A DNA stretch of 64,000 bases, from assembly GCA_028023455.1 (NCBI GenBank), contig JAQFVV010012511.1:746001-810000 (forward strand), in the 5' to 3' direction. The translations under genes and the position numbers were made by a program. How positions within the stretch are numbered: the first letter of the stretch is position 1; every line of letters begins with the position of its first letter. Below the pieces are notes generated by a model. The model was given only the letters and a program-made list of their open reading frames with translations. It did no database searches and was not told where the DNA came from. Shown one piece after another: positions 12,517 through 26,038 of this stretch. This stretch comes from Epiperipatus broadwayi (Eukaryota; Onychophora; Udeonychophora; Euonychophora; Peripatidae).

Positions 12517-12659
12517 GTGTTCAATCCCAAGAACATTCATCAGACTTTTCAGTTAATATTCAATATATTGCTTAATAGTACTTTAACAACACGAAGTTAT
12601 GCTATTGATTTATTTATGGACCTTCTTTGTTATTCTAAAGTTCAGAAAGCTCTTTCTAG
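12517..12659 (+). CDS. CIP2A: CIP2A exon 1 of those seen
   Basis: Acceptor tattag at 12511-12516 and donor gtacta at 12660 bound 143 nt, read in phase 0 and ending in phase 2. The product begins VFNPKNIHQTFQLIFNILLN and includes AIDLFMDLL, which match the human segment carrying ARNIHQTFQLIFNILIN and VDLLMDLL almost residue for residue. It is part of an armadillo-like helical repeat. It lies only 88 bp downstream of a transposon end at 12428, so the transposon inserted very close to the branch/acceptor region without disrupting it. The exon encoding the preceding human segment (LTLNEEVGEK) was searched for upstream and not found. Confidence 0.9.
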
Positions 12660-13108
12660 GTACTATAATCTTTTATTTATTTAATTTTTTTATTATGAAA
12701 TTAATAATTGTGTTTTTTATTATTATTTTAACTTTAAAATGGAATGAAAAATATTGCATGATTTTGATGGATACACACTGAACTTGATTGCCAATAGAAT
12801 CTTATAAATCATAGATAGGGAATTGATTCTTGGATACAAAAGTAACTATGAATATTTGGTAAATAGTACCTAACCAAGAATATATTCTGTTAGCTGTAGG
12901 ATAAAATGTTGGATCATCAAAAGCTGTTTCTGACCTAGGAGGTTTTTTTGTGGAAAGAGATTATGATAAAAAATCGAAGAGTTTGTTTTCAGTTTTTTAA
13001 ATTAGCATAGGGCTAGTTGTTATAAGCTTCTGATGTCATTTTTTATTTCCCTATACTAACTATGACAATAAAATTGTATATTGCGCAATCACCTTTTCAT
13101 TCTTTAAT

Positions 13109-13432
13109 AACACATATAGCAGTTATTAAAACAGGCAAAACTCTCCATACAATAGTGCCACTCAGTGCCAACCAGAGTATCAATGGATGCCAATAAGCTT
13201 GTACATAAAATTCCTATCTAGTGCCCACTCATCGCTCCTCACTGATGAAGGCCACAAGATAGAAACTAGTCTGGGGATATTGGATGAGTAGGCAGTAGAT
13301 GGGGGTTTTATGCACAAGTCTTCTGGCATCCATTGATTACTCTGGTTGGCACTGAGTGGCACTACTGTATGGAGAGTTTTGTCTGTTTTAATAACAGTTA
13401 TGGGCTAGCATAAGAAATAGTGATCATGTGAT
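13109..13432. repeat. Foldback family P1 copy
   Basis: Inverted repeat: left arm from about 13118 (ttattaaaacaggcaaaactctcc) and right arm to 13432 (gtctgttttaataacagttatg...gatcatgtgat), with ~100-bp arms. The minus-strand 60-residue frame here is a shadow. Confidence 0.8.
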
Positions 13433-13636
13433 GTTTAGTGGTTTAATACTAATCCTGCCTAATAGGATAGTGGTGGCTATGGTTGTTAAAGAGCCAAAGA
13501 CACAAAGTGTATAAATACTAAACTGGGTTCAGACCCATTTGACTATATAAGCTATTGAGCTTAGATTGAAAATATTATTGTGTTTTCCAATTTTATTCTC
13601 ATAGTTTTGTAGTTAAGTAGAGATAAAAGGTGGCTG

Positions 13637-13880
13637 CTGGAGGGTTGCATTAGATCCTAAGATCTAGGTACAGTGCTCTCAGATCCAAAACTACTCACTG
13701 ATGAAGGCCACAAGCCAGAAACTACTCTGTGAATATTGGATGAGTAGGCATTAGATGGGAATTTTATGCACAAGCCTTCTGGCTTTCATTGCTTACTCTG
13801 GTTGGCACTGAATGGGCACTACTGTATGGAGAGTTTGCCTGTTTTAATAACAATTATGTGCTAATATAAGAACTAGACAT
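13637..13880. repeat. Foldback family P1, half copy
   Basis: Carries the same block as 1-170 (cagatccaaaactactcactgatgaaggccacaagcc through tttgcctgttttaataacaattatg). The left arm is missing. Confidence 0.75.
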
Positions 13881-15950
13881 CATGTGACATATAGCAGTTT
13901 TGTGCAATGATGATGGTAATATTTAATAGAGAAGAATTGTCATATTTCAAAAACAATGCATTCAATAATGACTTTATTTGAAATTGGAATTGGGACAGGA
14001 ATTTCACTTGGTAAATGATTGTATATTATGCAGCACTATTTAGGATTTCTTTATTTTCCATAAATGTAAAATATTTATAGAGGATGTTTTAAAAACGATC
14101 TGTGTTATAAAATTTTGCTAGGTCATGTACTGTATTGATAATGGTAGTTAAGTGAGGTAGGGGTGCCTAATCTCTGTAATTGTAGAGTGTGAGTTCTCAG
14201 AGAAGTACGTAGGGTTTTTTATGGTATCTCATAGTCCAGTATGTATATAATAGATACTACTTACTGTATTTGAAGTCCAATTGGCAGTATTAACCCGAAT
14301 ATGTTATGCTGACAATCTATATGTGAAGGTGACAATTGGGTGGCAAAACTATACTGTATATATAAAGAAAATGGGGAAGTGGGGTTGGATTTTCTTACTT
14401 AATATTTCCTATGAACTGAGCAAGCCAAAAACTGTGACTATAGATAACAGATCAATAATAATAAATCTCTCACTTCTGACTAGCTAAACTTACAAATAGT
14501 AAAACATATTTTATATCTAAGATTCTTCTATTACATATGTGTGTATTTCAAATAAATATTCATTGAAATCAAAGGGGCATTTTATTGAAATATATTTAGA
14601 ATAAATAAATGAATAATCCTAAAGTTTATTTTAATGTAAACATCATCCTTTTCCCTTTTATATTACAATGTTATAGTATCTAATAATAATTTATTATAAC
14701 TAGTTAAAAGCAAATATTAATGGATACATATTTAATGTCTTGAGTAAATATCAAAATGCCATAGTGAATCTAATATGTGTAATCGTAAATCAATGATAAG
14801 TGTTGACTTTATAAAGCGAAGCCAAATTTAATAAAAAATTATATAGATTTATTGACATTTAAGTGATTTTATATTATCATTAATAACAAACATTTATGAA
14901 GTTATTACAGTTTTCAAAGTATTAAAGAAAAATTTTAAAAATCCAAAGTGAAATGGTGCTATTATATTCAGCGCTGTTTTCTATAAGTTGAAAAAAAAAA
15001 AACTAGGTTATATCAAAGAATATTGTAATTATGTGCTAATAAAATAAATAACTAATTTAGAATATAGATTCTATATGTATTTCACAATTAAAATTAAAAT
15101 ACATCGAATTTATCTACTGATATTAAAATATAATATAGGAATAAGCGATTACTTGTGACCCTAAGTTAGTTTGTTTAGAAACTTTCTATATTATATTTTA
15201 TAAGTGGCAAAAATAAACTAAATATATTACTACATATATTCTTCTACATACTCATTTAACATATAATAAAAGAAATTTTATCATCTCATATAAAAAATGA
15301 AATAGCTACACAATGAGAGCATTCACCATCTAATCAAATCTCCACAAGTTTTAGTCAGCTAGCACTGTATTCAAGTGATAGTTAACTCATAAAATGTAAG
15401 TATAAAGAAAATTTAAAAACCAAAAGAGACATTTGTGGACAATATATATATATACACACGCATATTCTATTGCTAGATAGGCAATAGAACGTGTGTATTT
15501 TGCAACTATGTTTATATTTGCAATATTAATTTTTGCTAATTTTGTTTAATGTGTGTTAATTTTTTTTGTGCATCTAAGATTAAAAAAAATTAAAATGTAC
15601 GTTAGTTTGTTAAATCAAATTTGTAGATAAAGAAAAAGAAAACATACTAAAAAGATTGCATCAGTTGCTCTTCAGTACAAATATTTCATAGAAAAAATTT
15701 AACAGTGTTTAATTATATAAGAGTCTAATTAGAGACATTGTTGTATCCAAATTCATATAATTCCTTTTTCTGGGTAGTTAAAGGATTTGTCTCTTTGATA
15801 TAATTTTGTTTTAATTATTACTTTTTTTTTAAGATGTACCAAGATATGTTATTAAAATTTAAGACTCATTTGCAAACTGATTAAAAAAATAAATTAATTT
15901 AGATCAAAGATAAAACATTACAACAGTTTTTTTTTTTTTTTTGGTGTTTA
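13881..15950. other. Intronic sequence, nothing recognised
   Basis: AT-rich CIP2A intron sequence. I see no exon, RNA gene or structured repeat beyond short homopolymer and AT runs (15440-15455). A 68-residue frame at 14281-14487 has no recognisable family. Confidence 0.55.
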
Positions 15951-15954
15951 TATT

Positions 15955-16035
15955 GATTAGTCAGAGAGAGAGAAGTGGACAGTCAGAAATAGGAGTTGAC
16001 AGAGAGAGAAATGGGCGATGAGAAAGAGAAACTTA
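15955..16035. repeat. Short GA-rich degenerate tandem repeat
   Basis: Units of about 35 bp built on agagagagaa.tgg.cagtcag / gacagagagagaaatggg, two to three copies. Confidence 0.5.
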
Positions 16036-16489
16036 GGCAGCCAGATATAGATCATATCAAAGACCATATATGTGCACATTGTCAACCAGGACCCTAATAT
16101 TCGTACTCTTCCCTTGAATTTGGTACAGATGACTTTATCAAATAGCAGAAAGGCCCAATTAAACACCAAGCAAGTCTGTATATAGATAGTAATGTGGGAA
16201 AAATTCCATATGTTGCTGATTCTTAAGGATTAGTACATGTTATGTTGGGTTCACATTTGACGCATAGAACAAAGTGCATAATGGACCACAAAAAATATCA
16301 AATCACTTGCGAGGGGGGCGTAGTAACTTTCTGGCCTCAAGATCTGTGCCAGTCAGCTGGGGTTACAACATGAGGCCCATTGGCAGGAGGAGACAGTCAG
16401 TGCTTCCAGAGTCTCCATGTGCCAATGGGAGATGGCAAGGTAGATTGATCTTTTTTATTGATACAGATTCAATTTTTCCAGTATACAGG

Positions 16490-18930
16490 ATTTATCAAAG
16501 GTACGAACATTGGATTAAGATAACAGATAGCCAACCATACCAGACACAGTTACATTTGGTGCTGCATCAGTACAAAGAGGAGGTAGAGATAATTTAAATG
16601 GGGAGTGATATTTAAGTGTCCCTCACCATGCAACAATGACTCTTGTAATAGTTAAAAAAAAGAGATGGTTCCATTAAGATTTGCTTAGATGCTAGGCAGT
16701 TAAATCATATCACCTTGCCAGACAGAAATATCCCACTGATTAGTGACTTACTAACCATATTAAACCAATTCTATTACCTTGTACTAAACTGTCAGTACAT
16801 GGCCTTTTGGTATAAGGAATTTCCTATTAGTTTAATTGGATACTATTTGGATTAAAGAATAGTGGAGCAGGATTCTTGAAATATTTGGATCAAGTATTAT
16901 CACTCATCATAATTCAAATCAATTTGCAGAAAAGTTATACAGCTGCAGAAGAAGTGAATTTCCGAGGACCCCTGGTGAGTATCAGGGGTATTAAACCTTA
17001 CCGTGGGAAAATCCAAACCATTAAGAATTTCTCTACACCCACCACAAAAAGACAGGTTTGATCATTTTTAGTTTTGTGCAACTTTTATAATAAGTTCTAT
17101 AAAAATTTTGTGATGGACATGGAGCTCTTACTGCAGCTATTACGCAAGGATATACCATGGAAATGGATCCCAAACAGGATGAAGGTCTCAAACAAGTAAT
17201 ACTGGCATATCCTGAGTTTCAAAAGCCTTTTATTGTATGTACAGATAGTGGATATGGTTTTGGAGCTACACTGCTGCAAATTCAGGAGGGCGGCTATCAT
17301 GGAGTGATGGATTTCATCAGCCAGACATTGAAAGGCCCAGAAATAGTTATTCATTCACTGAGAAGGAGGTTCTAGCTGTGGTGTGGACCTTCCAAAAGTT
17401 TCATCTATTCCTCCTGGGATCAGAGGTGATCATCATTACTGATCTCAAAATCTTAGAGTTTATAAATCACAGCTACTTGATCGAACCTGATCAATAGTCA
17501 TTTTATTCATTGGAGCTTGTTCCTGCAATAGTTTAATTACATGGTTAGGTGTTGTAAAGGATCTGAAAAATGTGCCCAAAATATTGTCATCTCCCTGTTC
17601 CTATTAGATCAAGCCATCCACAGGTTGAGGATTTGTGATTGGCTACCATCAGACCAGAAGTAGATAAGTCTGTAGAGAAAAAATCTGCAGCACCTATTAA
17701 ATAAACAAATAAGAGGATCCTCAATATCAGGAAATTATTAAGAATCTGGAGAGTAAGATATGTGGCAAAAACAGGGAGATGATCAGGTTGGAAATTTTCA
17801 GGGACCATATTAATTGAAAGAGGGAGGGTTCCAATATAAAATCAAAATAAATGGGAATAGGTGGAGAATGGTGGTGGTGAAAGACTTGCGGAATCAGTTA
17901 ATCACATATATTCACTGCCTGCATGGACATTATGGGGCAAATAAAATTGAGCATCTATTGAAAATCTGGTTCTATTGGCCAAGAATGAAAGCTAATATTG
18001 TGTATATGCTGAATAGATGCGAGGTTTGCCAAAGGACTAAATCAGTAAACAGATCTTATGAGGATCATTAAACCTCATTATTCCTAAAAACCCAACAAAT
18101 TGTTGGTTATAGACTTTTACAGACTATTGCCTTAATTTAGGAGAATGAAGTATTTAGTTGTCACATATGATATATTTGCCATATGTCTTGCGGCATATCC
18201 TATGTATCATGTCAATGCTTGGAATATTATGTGAGTGTTAGAGTCTCACGTCATGGGAAAACCCACTGCTATTATATTTGACCATGGTATCCCATTTGTA
18301 TTCTCAGAATGGCAGGAGTGGATCAACCATATCTTAACATCAATGCGTAACCTACAATGCAACGCTTGCAAGCGTGTAATGCGTGAGCTTGGTTGGTATT
18401 TCAAGTATCTGTTGTCCAACCATCAGGGATGGGTAAAGCAGCTTTACCAGGTAGTAAATTATATTAATTGGACAACCAATGAATCTCACCAATTAGACTA
18501 CATTTTGAATGTCAAGTGCTGAGATTATACAAAGCTACATTTTGAATGTTAAGTGCTGAGATTATACAAAGCTAAACTGCCCAGAATCCCGAAGCAAATT
18601 GATAGCTTAAAGGACCACTGGAATGCATCATACAAGTTAAGCCAGAAATCTGTGCACTGAAAACATAGGAAGGGTTCTCTACCTTGTATCTTTCCAGAAT
18701 GAGATAAAGTATAGATCTAAATTGCACCTATTAGCTAAACAGATGATGACCCTTATCAGATCATTAGATGCAATGGTTTACATGCATCCACAGAAGCCAA
18801 TAAAAGGGAAAGGAAAGAGCACTATAATGCTGACTTATTCAAAAGAGGCTAGGTAGTTAAATACAATATTGCAGAACCAGTTTGTAAATTCATAAAAACA
18901 TGGTGAGTGTGATCCCACAATTATATATAT
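16490..18930 (+). pseudogene. Decayed gypsy pol, same clade as the intact element
   Basis: Fragments in several frames follow the domain order of the intact pol at 60988-64000. These are a pre-RT segment (DSQPYQTQ, 16530), ICLDARQLN in RT (about 16680), GIKPYRGKIQTIKNF (about 16990), YPEFQKPFIVCTDSG in RNase H (17205), the zinc-finger motif HCLHGHYG...CEVC (17914-18035) and integrase DHGIPF (18274). Breaks are many: frameshifts and stops, a deletion that removes the YVDD box between about 16880 and 16940, and replacement of the integrase catalytic glutamate by lysine (NACKRVMRELG versus NPCERVMRELG in the intact copy). It cannot be functional. Confidence 0.88.
18498..18572. repeat. 37-38 bp tandem duplication inside the gypsy remnant
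   Basis: ctacattttgaatgt.aagtgctgagattatacaaag occurs twice head to tail with one mismatch, a recent slip or unequal exchange. Confidence 0.85.
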
Positions 18931-19309
18931 ATAAGAATTTATCCTAGAAAGTTTTATGTAAATTAAGAAAAATAATCTTGAAACTTCGTGATCGTATATT
19001 TAACTACATGGTCTATTGAATGAACACTGGCGTGTGTAAAAAAAAAATAATAATGAAAGCTGTAACAAGTTCGTTTTTTTATTTCTACAATTGCTATTGT
19101 AGAAAAATAGAATATGAAATATCTGGGGTTTGGATGGCCAGAAAATATAATCATATTTTCCAGATACTTTGCTGTTGATTTATTTGTAAAGGAGATGCAA
19201 TTTGGTCATACAAAAAAAATCATTAACCAGTTATAACTGTATGTAGCATTCAATAAATAGGATAAAACTATAAAGACGTATGAGTCTGCGGCATACATGC
19301 ATATTCACA

Positions 19310-19535
19310 TGATCGCCATCTCTTATGCTAGCACATAAGTGTTATTAAACAGGCAAAACCTCCATACAGTAGTGCCAACCAGAGTAATCAATGGATGCCA
19401 GAAGGCTTGTGTATAAAATTCCCATTTAGTGCCTAAAAATATTGGATGAATAGGCACTAGATGGGGGATTTTATGCACAAGCCTTCTGGCATCTATTGAT
19501 TATTCTGGTTGGCACTACTATGAGGAGAATGCATA
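19310..19535. repeat. Foldback family P1 copy
   Basis: Arms caatggatgccagaaggcttgtgtataaaattcccat and gggggattttatgcacaagccttctggcatctattgatta flank a short centre. The outer segment (cacatgatcgccatctcttatgctagcacataagtgttatt) matches other P1 copies. Confidence 0.8.
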
Positions 19536-19639
19536 TTATGGTACATTGTGTTAAAACCCCATAATAACAGGATATTGTATAAACTATAACAAAAGAGCAT
19601 GACCTGGAACAATATAGAAGTATAGATTCGATAGAAATG

Positions 19640-20102
19640 TTTCATTAATATATATTAAATTTAATGTAATTAAAAGGGATTTGAATTAAGACTTCAAGTT
19701 CTTGATAGCTATCCACTTTATCTTAAACAACTGATAGACATGACCATGTACATGTGAAAAAGATAAATGATATCTAATATACATATTTTGTGTTGAACCA
19801 GCACTCATCAATTGATCCTGATCACCATCTTCACACATATATACAGTCAGTGCTCAGTTTATATTAAGATAACAAATCTTCATACTTTAATGGATAAGTT
19901 TCAATCTTTTGGACCTTCCAATTTTTCAGCCATCCAAGGATGGAACGCTAAAAGCCCTTGAATGATGCCAATATTATTGTCATACCCATGTTGACTTTAA
20001 ATCACTCTGATCCCTCACATATAGGACCTTAATATGTCCATTTAAGTATATAGAAGAGGGATAGGCAGAATGCAGGATGAATATGTTATATTTAAATACA
20101 TG

Positions 20103-20143
<41 letters not shown>

Positions 20144-20690
20144 AGAAGGGATTTGAATTCAACTGTCCACTTCAACTTATACAACTGATACACATGACCA
20201 CACGTGAAAAAAATAAATGATCTCCAATATATGTATTTTGTGCTGAACCAGTACTCATCAGTTGATCCAGATCATCATCTCCCACACACATATATATATA
20301 TAATCGTAGCTCAGTTTATATTAAGATAACAAATTATTAAACTTTAATGGACAGGCTTCAATCTTCTCTACCCTTCAATTTTTCAGCATCCAAAGCTGTT
20401 GAATGACTTTGAGCATTCCATCATCAGATTTTCAGTGATATGTATGCCTGAAGAGTTGAAGGGTTGAGAAGATTGTAAACTCTCCATTAAAGTTTAAAGA
20501 TTTGTTATTGTAATATAAACTGAGCAATTATTATATGTATGTGTGGGAGATGATGGTTTGAACCAAAATGGAGAATGCTGGTGCAACACAAAATACCTGT
20601 ATTGGAGATCATTTATCTTTTTCACATGTATTTATGTGGATGGCAGTCTGAGTTCAAATCCTTTCTAATTATATTAAGTTCAATATAGAT
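19640..20690. repeat. Foldback family P2 copy
   Basis: Same organisation as 360-1262: tRNA-like block (aaagggatttgaattaagactt), gaaccagcactcatcaattgatcc, agtgctcagtttatattaagataacaaat, then the inverted half ending gatcatttatctttttcacatg...gagttcaaatcc. An internal duplication of the left half starts near 20145, so this is a compound copy. Confidence 0.75.
20105..20141. repeat. (AT)n microsatellite
   Basis: Uninterrupted AT run between two P2 half-units. Confidence 0.9.
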
Positions 20691-20699
20691 AATATACAG

Positions 20700-23600
20700 T
20701 ACTTGTATTTAAATATTATATATATATTATACCAGTCCATACTCCCTGCGGAATTCTTTTCCTAATCTTGCACTGAGCATGAAGTGACCAAGATTCAACA
20801 GGTAAAGAAATGGATATTAATCTAGCTGATTGTCTGTACTCATGTATATTGGTACTTCCAGCTAAATTGATAGAAAGAGTGAATTGACAGGACTCTTCCA
20901 GTTAAAAACACCCTTTAGTTGATATCTTATTTGAATGCCCGAATATTTAGAACAATGGCAAGTACACACCTTTGAAAAATCTATTTACAAAATAGACTTT
21001 TGCGCGCCACTTCTAGAAAAGAATCAAAAAATGAATTTTTCGCCCTCCTGGAAGGATGTGCAATACCATATGTTCAGCGGAGCATAAGAATAAGATTTAA
21101 CACCCCGGTAGAGCGATATCCCTTTGTGGCTAGCTTAGTCACTCTACAATCTAGGGTCTTCAAATGGGTAAGTTAAATGATTATTACCGGTACGTGGTTG
21201 ATGAGGAAAGAATACATTTTGATCAATATAAATAATAATATGAAAACGAAACAAGTTTAATATTATGATTAAATATTTATTTATTCCCAAATACCCACCA
21301 CCGTTTCATACTAATGATGATATAATAAAATACTAAATAATTAATTATCCCAAACCATATATATTCGAGGCATTGAAATAGATCAAATACAATTTTAAGT
21401 AAGAAAAATAATAAATCCCTAAAGCTATTTACAATGTTTATAAGTAATGGAAGTGGTCTGAGCTCTTTTTACCCAATAGAAATAAATTTTATTTTGTGTA
21501 ATTTGATATACAGATATGAGATTTTCGGTCATACAGGCATGCGCTTTTACTCAGTGCTTTAAAATCCTTTTATTTGATAGCAATAATAATAATAAAAACT
21601 ATGCATACATATATTTGCATTATGAGATATTTCAATCATTTCGTATTTTTCAACAAGTCAACAAGGTTGCATTGGCTCAGATACTATATCGTACTCACCA
21701 TAAGGTACTGTATCTATTTCCCTCTTGCTATAGATAAATTCCTGTACATGTATATACGCGCAGCACAATTATACACTTACTATTACTTTAAATATAAAGT
21801 TATTATAGTACTTGCTTACAGGGAATCTATAATAGATCAATCCCTTCTTGCATGCATCATAAGGGGCAGCAGTGACAAAAAAAATAACTTAAAAAGGATA
21901 TACGATTAAATACATTTTTAGATATTCAGCATGAGATATCGTATTTACCGAATATTATAAGCGTATGTACGCAGATATATACATGTATGTTTATATATGA
22001 CGAATTTTAGGAGTAACAACAAGAGGAAAACGAATAGCAACAACAAAAAAAAGAATCTCATTGCAATCTTTGTTGAAAAATTGACTCAAAAGATTTAAGT
22101 AAAAGCTTTAACATTTATGCCCGTAATAACTGTAAATTCAATATACATATGCGAGAGACAAACTCTCTTTTTTTTTAAATGATTAATAATAATAATAAAG
22201 AAATAAGAATATATTTAATCGGAAATATCAAAATTAATTATCTCAATATTAATAAAACATCTTAAAATAAACTTATGTCTGCGTCTTCATTCTTCTCCTC
22301 TGGGCTCTGAGTGGGCTTCAAGTTAACTGGCTGTGTGGTGAAGATTTCATCCATTTAGCAAGGTGGCATTTGTCATCATCATGGGTGGCTGGAATTGGCA
22401 TGGTCACATCTTGGCGGCTTGGGACAGAGAAAGGGCGGTGCACCGGCTAGTTGTCTACCCCACGGTCATTTTGCTGGAGTCTCTAGTATATTGCTTCATA
22501 TCTTCTTTTTTTATATATCTAATAATAATTAGGATTATTAATAAATTTTCATAAGCTGTCTCCAATGGTTACTCGAATCCACAAAGACAAGAGTTCTTAA
22601 AAGAACTATATAATGGATTTGTTCTTAAGAATGTCACTAATAGTCCTATTCGTAAATGAATCTCTAAGTAGCTCGTTGCTTGGAGAATTCTGGAGCCACA
22701 AAAGAGAATGACTTGCCCAGAATGGCTGCCAAAGAAAGAATGAATCCCACAGCACTATCAATCCCACTAATAAGAACCAATTCAGATATCCCTCAGAAGA
22801 ATGAATCAGCCAATCCTTTTAACCTAGCTTATCACTTAGATTATAAACATTCCTTTATATTTTTCCGATTAAATTCTACATTTTAAGTTTGACATCCATC
22901 TTGAATAACCCAGACCACTTGCTTACAAAATCAATTCAAAATAATTTTTTTTAAAGAGATAACAGTTTAATTATAGCATTATCAAACCTTTTGCTTTTGA
23001 TCAGATTTTTGCAAAAGCAATTAACATTACTTGATTATGGAATAAAATTACAATCTTTAGAAAAGTAATTAAAAAAAATATACAAGTATGTTGGAAAATA
23101 AAAAAAAACAAATACATATAATGACATATCATAAAAAATATTCAAAAAGGAAAAACAAAAATAAAAAAATACATGAGTTTATTATACATGTACAATATTT
23201 AAATTTGTGTGTGTGGGTATTCTACTGCTCAGACCAAACCTCCATTATTAATCTAGCACATTTTTATATTTGTTGTGCTTAATACAGACTTTGTGCAAGG
23301 CCATTTGATAATGCCTGGCACAATATATATACGGTATACAACTCAAAAAAAAGTCAGACACATATATACTGTATGTACAAGGCCTATTTTTGAATAGAGG
23401 TGGAAGAGATTTGCTATTAAACTTGCTTATATAGAAACATTATTTTAAAAAATTAACTCTAGTGTTAGAGAAAACACAAGAAAAACCTGTTTATTGTTTT
23501 AAACTATTAATTTGTTTTAAAACAACTTTGAATGAATTATTAAATACATTATGCAGTTAAATTTTTTTTAAAAAAAATTGGTTTTAGAATTAGAAAAATG

Positions 23601-25433
23601 GAATAGATTTTCCTAATGTTTTTTTTAATATTGATGACAGAAAAAAAATCCAGTTTTTGAATTGATTCACCATGTCTATAAAAAAGAATTATATTATTGG
23701 AAAGAATTTTAACAGGAAATTAAGAATTGAAATATTTTTATATTATTTGTGTATATGTATATTTTGTATATAAGAATATTTAATATTTATACATTGTTAA
23801 TATAGAATAATATTGACCTGTAGATTAATTAAAAATAATAATTAATGCTTGGAATATTTTGTATCACCAGACATATATACATGTGTCTTATATATATATG
23901 TGTGTGTTATTTAAACTAATTAGCATTTATAAATTTGTATAAATTACATTGTTTTATTTTTCATTCTATTGAAGTGATGATATTTGATATTTGTAAATAA
24001 ATCAAAATCAGAAATATTTATTGCTGAGAATATTTGTCAGACCTTTAATTTCATTTTTTTTATTTATATTGCTAATTAATAAATTAATTAATCTTTTAAA
24101 ATTATTCCAGTGTAATTATTTAATACACCAATAGATTAATTTTTATGTATGTTTTTGCTATTGTTCACATATATTCCCCAAGATTTTCTGAATCAACAAG
24201 CTAGTTTCAGACATAGAGGCGTTTGATTTATATATGTGTGTGGACAGCTATATAATTCTCTTTAGAATTATTTGCTTGATGCTAAGATTGTTTTTAAAAG
24301 TTTATATACTTTATTTTTATGCTTTGTAATGATAATTACTAGCTTACTTATGGCTTGTACACTTATGGTATGAAATAACCTTAAGGATTTTTGATGCTCA
24401 AATAGTACATTTAAAGATTCCAGCACATTTATTTAGCATCTAATATATTTTTTAAAGTTATTTTAGCACCTACATGCATGCTCCAGAATTATTGACAATT
24501 TATTTTTTTATAATGATTGACATTGACTTGATGATGATTATCCTAAGAATTTGTACAATCCAATCACATAAGATGACTATTGTAAATGCTGTTTTTATTA
24601 TTGTTACAGAATGATGCTGGTTTATTACTTATATTTTCTTGTGCTGATAATCTGTTGATTCTTTGCTCTTCTCATTATATTCAATTAAAAATAACTGATG
24701 TACCCTATTTACAAATTTCTCATTATCTGACCTTTACCAATAGCTTATATTTATAAGAATTTTTTTATGCAAAAGAGTTCTTATTAATATTTAATACATG
24801 CATGACAAGAGACTGTTGTGATTAACTTGGTAATTGTACATACATATATATATTAAGTTCCAACCAGTAACCACCTAAACATTCACAGTAAAATATAGTA
24901 ATCAATATTTCTCACTGCTGTCAAGGCAACTTTCACACCTTTTAATAGCAAGAATGGAATATATATATAGCTACTACTTCCAAACAGTTGATGTTTTTGA
25001 TTTATAAAACTTTTATTTTATGTCATTAATATTAGATGTAATAATATCTAAGGTAAACACTACAATAAGTTTTAATAATGCATTACTCTGTCTTTATTTG
25101 GTAATGATTAATCATCACAAATTGAGATATTTTTATTTTTGAAACTTTGTTACCATATTTATTAAGACACTTTAGCTAATGATTATTGATAATATTTAAT
25201 TCTTAAGTGATATACTGTGTATGCTAAAAAGTATGTCATATAATTCCAAACAGTCTTTTAGTAAATGATCATTTGTGATCAAGTCATAAGGCCTTGGCAT
25301 TACTTTCTACTTCTTCTTAAACAGAGAATTATTGAAGCTTCTTGGCCATAAGATGATATAAATATTTATTTTTTACTTTTTATATTATAAATATATAATA
25401 TTTTTTTAAAAATTAATATATAATTATTTTTAG
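20700..25433. other. Intronic sequence, nothing firmly recognised
   Basis: The last part of the 12.8-kb CIP2A intron. Two stretches are less AT-rich (20740-21180 and 22270-22480) and may be old transposon pieces, but I recognise no domain in them. The open frames at 21574-21909, 22363-22554, 22680-22886 and 23088-23282 have no family resemblance and biased, low-complexity composition. Confidence 0.5.
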
Positions 25434-25509
25434 CTATAAATACTTTTTGGTTTGTTTAAAACAAGTTTTGAGTCTTCTAACTTTGAAGTGTACTGAATCA
25501 GTTTTTAAG
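25434..25509 (+). CDS. CIP2A: CIP2A exon 2 of those seen
   Basis: A short 76-nt exon between acceptor tttttag (ending 25433) and donor gtattt (25510). Its first base completes an AGC codon with the last two bases of the previous exon, and it then encodes 25 residues (YKYFLVCLKQVLSLL, then KCTESVFK). Human CIP2A has YEHFSSCLHQVLGLL at the same place with the same spacing, immediately before LLLAFC. It ends in phase 0. The preceding intron is 12.8 kb and full of repeats, whereas the next is only 83 bp. It is too short to be found as an ORF and was recognised by phase and family similarity. Confidence 0.88.
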
Positions 25510-25592
25510 GTATTTGTTGTGATTTAATTAATTTTATATGAAACATTTTGACTTTGTCCTTTTTTCAATTAACTTTGTTATTTTTATTATAG

Positions 25593-25796
25593 CTACTTCA
25601 ATTGTTGTTGGCATTTTGTAAAGTTCCAGATTTGCTAACAGTTGTTAGTAAAGTTGTATTAAATTTATCTGATGAAGAAGATCATTCTAAACCTCATAAT
25701 TTTTTCCAGAACTTGATGCAGTTGATAGAAAATTCAAATAATAATCATGATGAGGCGTCTCAGCTTGCCCTCAGCCTTGTTCATCAAGCTTTAAAG
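25593..25796 (+). CDS. CIP2A: CIP2A exon 3 of those seen
   Basis: 204 nt, phase 0 to 0, between acceptor ttattatag (ending 25592) and donor gtttttt (25797). It encodes 68 residues beginning LLQLLLAFCKVPDLL, matching human LELLLAFCSVTQL. It continues through an acidic linker (NLSDEEDHSKPHNF) and ends with ASQLALSLVHQALK, which corresponds to the helix CSVLALELFKEIF in human. No membrane segment or signal peptide is visible, consistent with a cytosolic helical-repeat protein. The weak all-T donor is unusual, but the frame runs on to a stop within the intron, so splicing here is required. Confidence 0.92.
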
Positions 25797-25887
25797 GTTT
25801 TTTGACCTATTTTATATTGATTTTCTATTTATTTTGTTTATATTTTGATAAATAATTTATATGTACTAATGTATATTTATCTTATAG

Positions 25888-26038
25888 AATCAAATATTCA
25901 TGGGAAAAGAATTAAATCAACAAGTGGCTACCATTTTACCATTATTGGCTAATCAACTCAAATTACCATTGGACAAAGAATCACCATTAATGAAAAATAA
26001 ATGTTCACAAATTACCATATCACTTGAAATTTTACTTC
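25888..26038 (+). CDS. CIP2A: CIP2A exon 4 of those seen (precedes the AT-AC intron)
   Basis: Acceptor ttatag ends at 25887. The exon reads NQIFMGKELNQQVATILPLLANQLKLPLD in short, ending TISLEILL. The human counterpart is DRFVTLLLPTILDQLQF followed by KAIEVLL. If read on, the frame meets a TGA (26062-26064) before any usable GT donor, the first GT being in ctctgtaatt. Ending instead at 26038, just before ATATCCTT, gives 151 nt (50 codons plus 1 base), and the single leftover C joins TA of the next exon to make CTA (Leu). That solution restores the family alignment with no gap. The end is therefore inferred from a minor-class splice signal. Confidence 0.85.

Noticed and set aside
24612-24760. 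Possible exon: acceptor gttacag then 48 open codons (NDAGLLLIFSCADNLLILC...)
   Set aside because: It does not resemble CIP2A, and the neighbouring CIP2A exons (12517-12659 and 25434-25509) already join in phase without it. No clear donor with matching phase.
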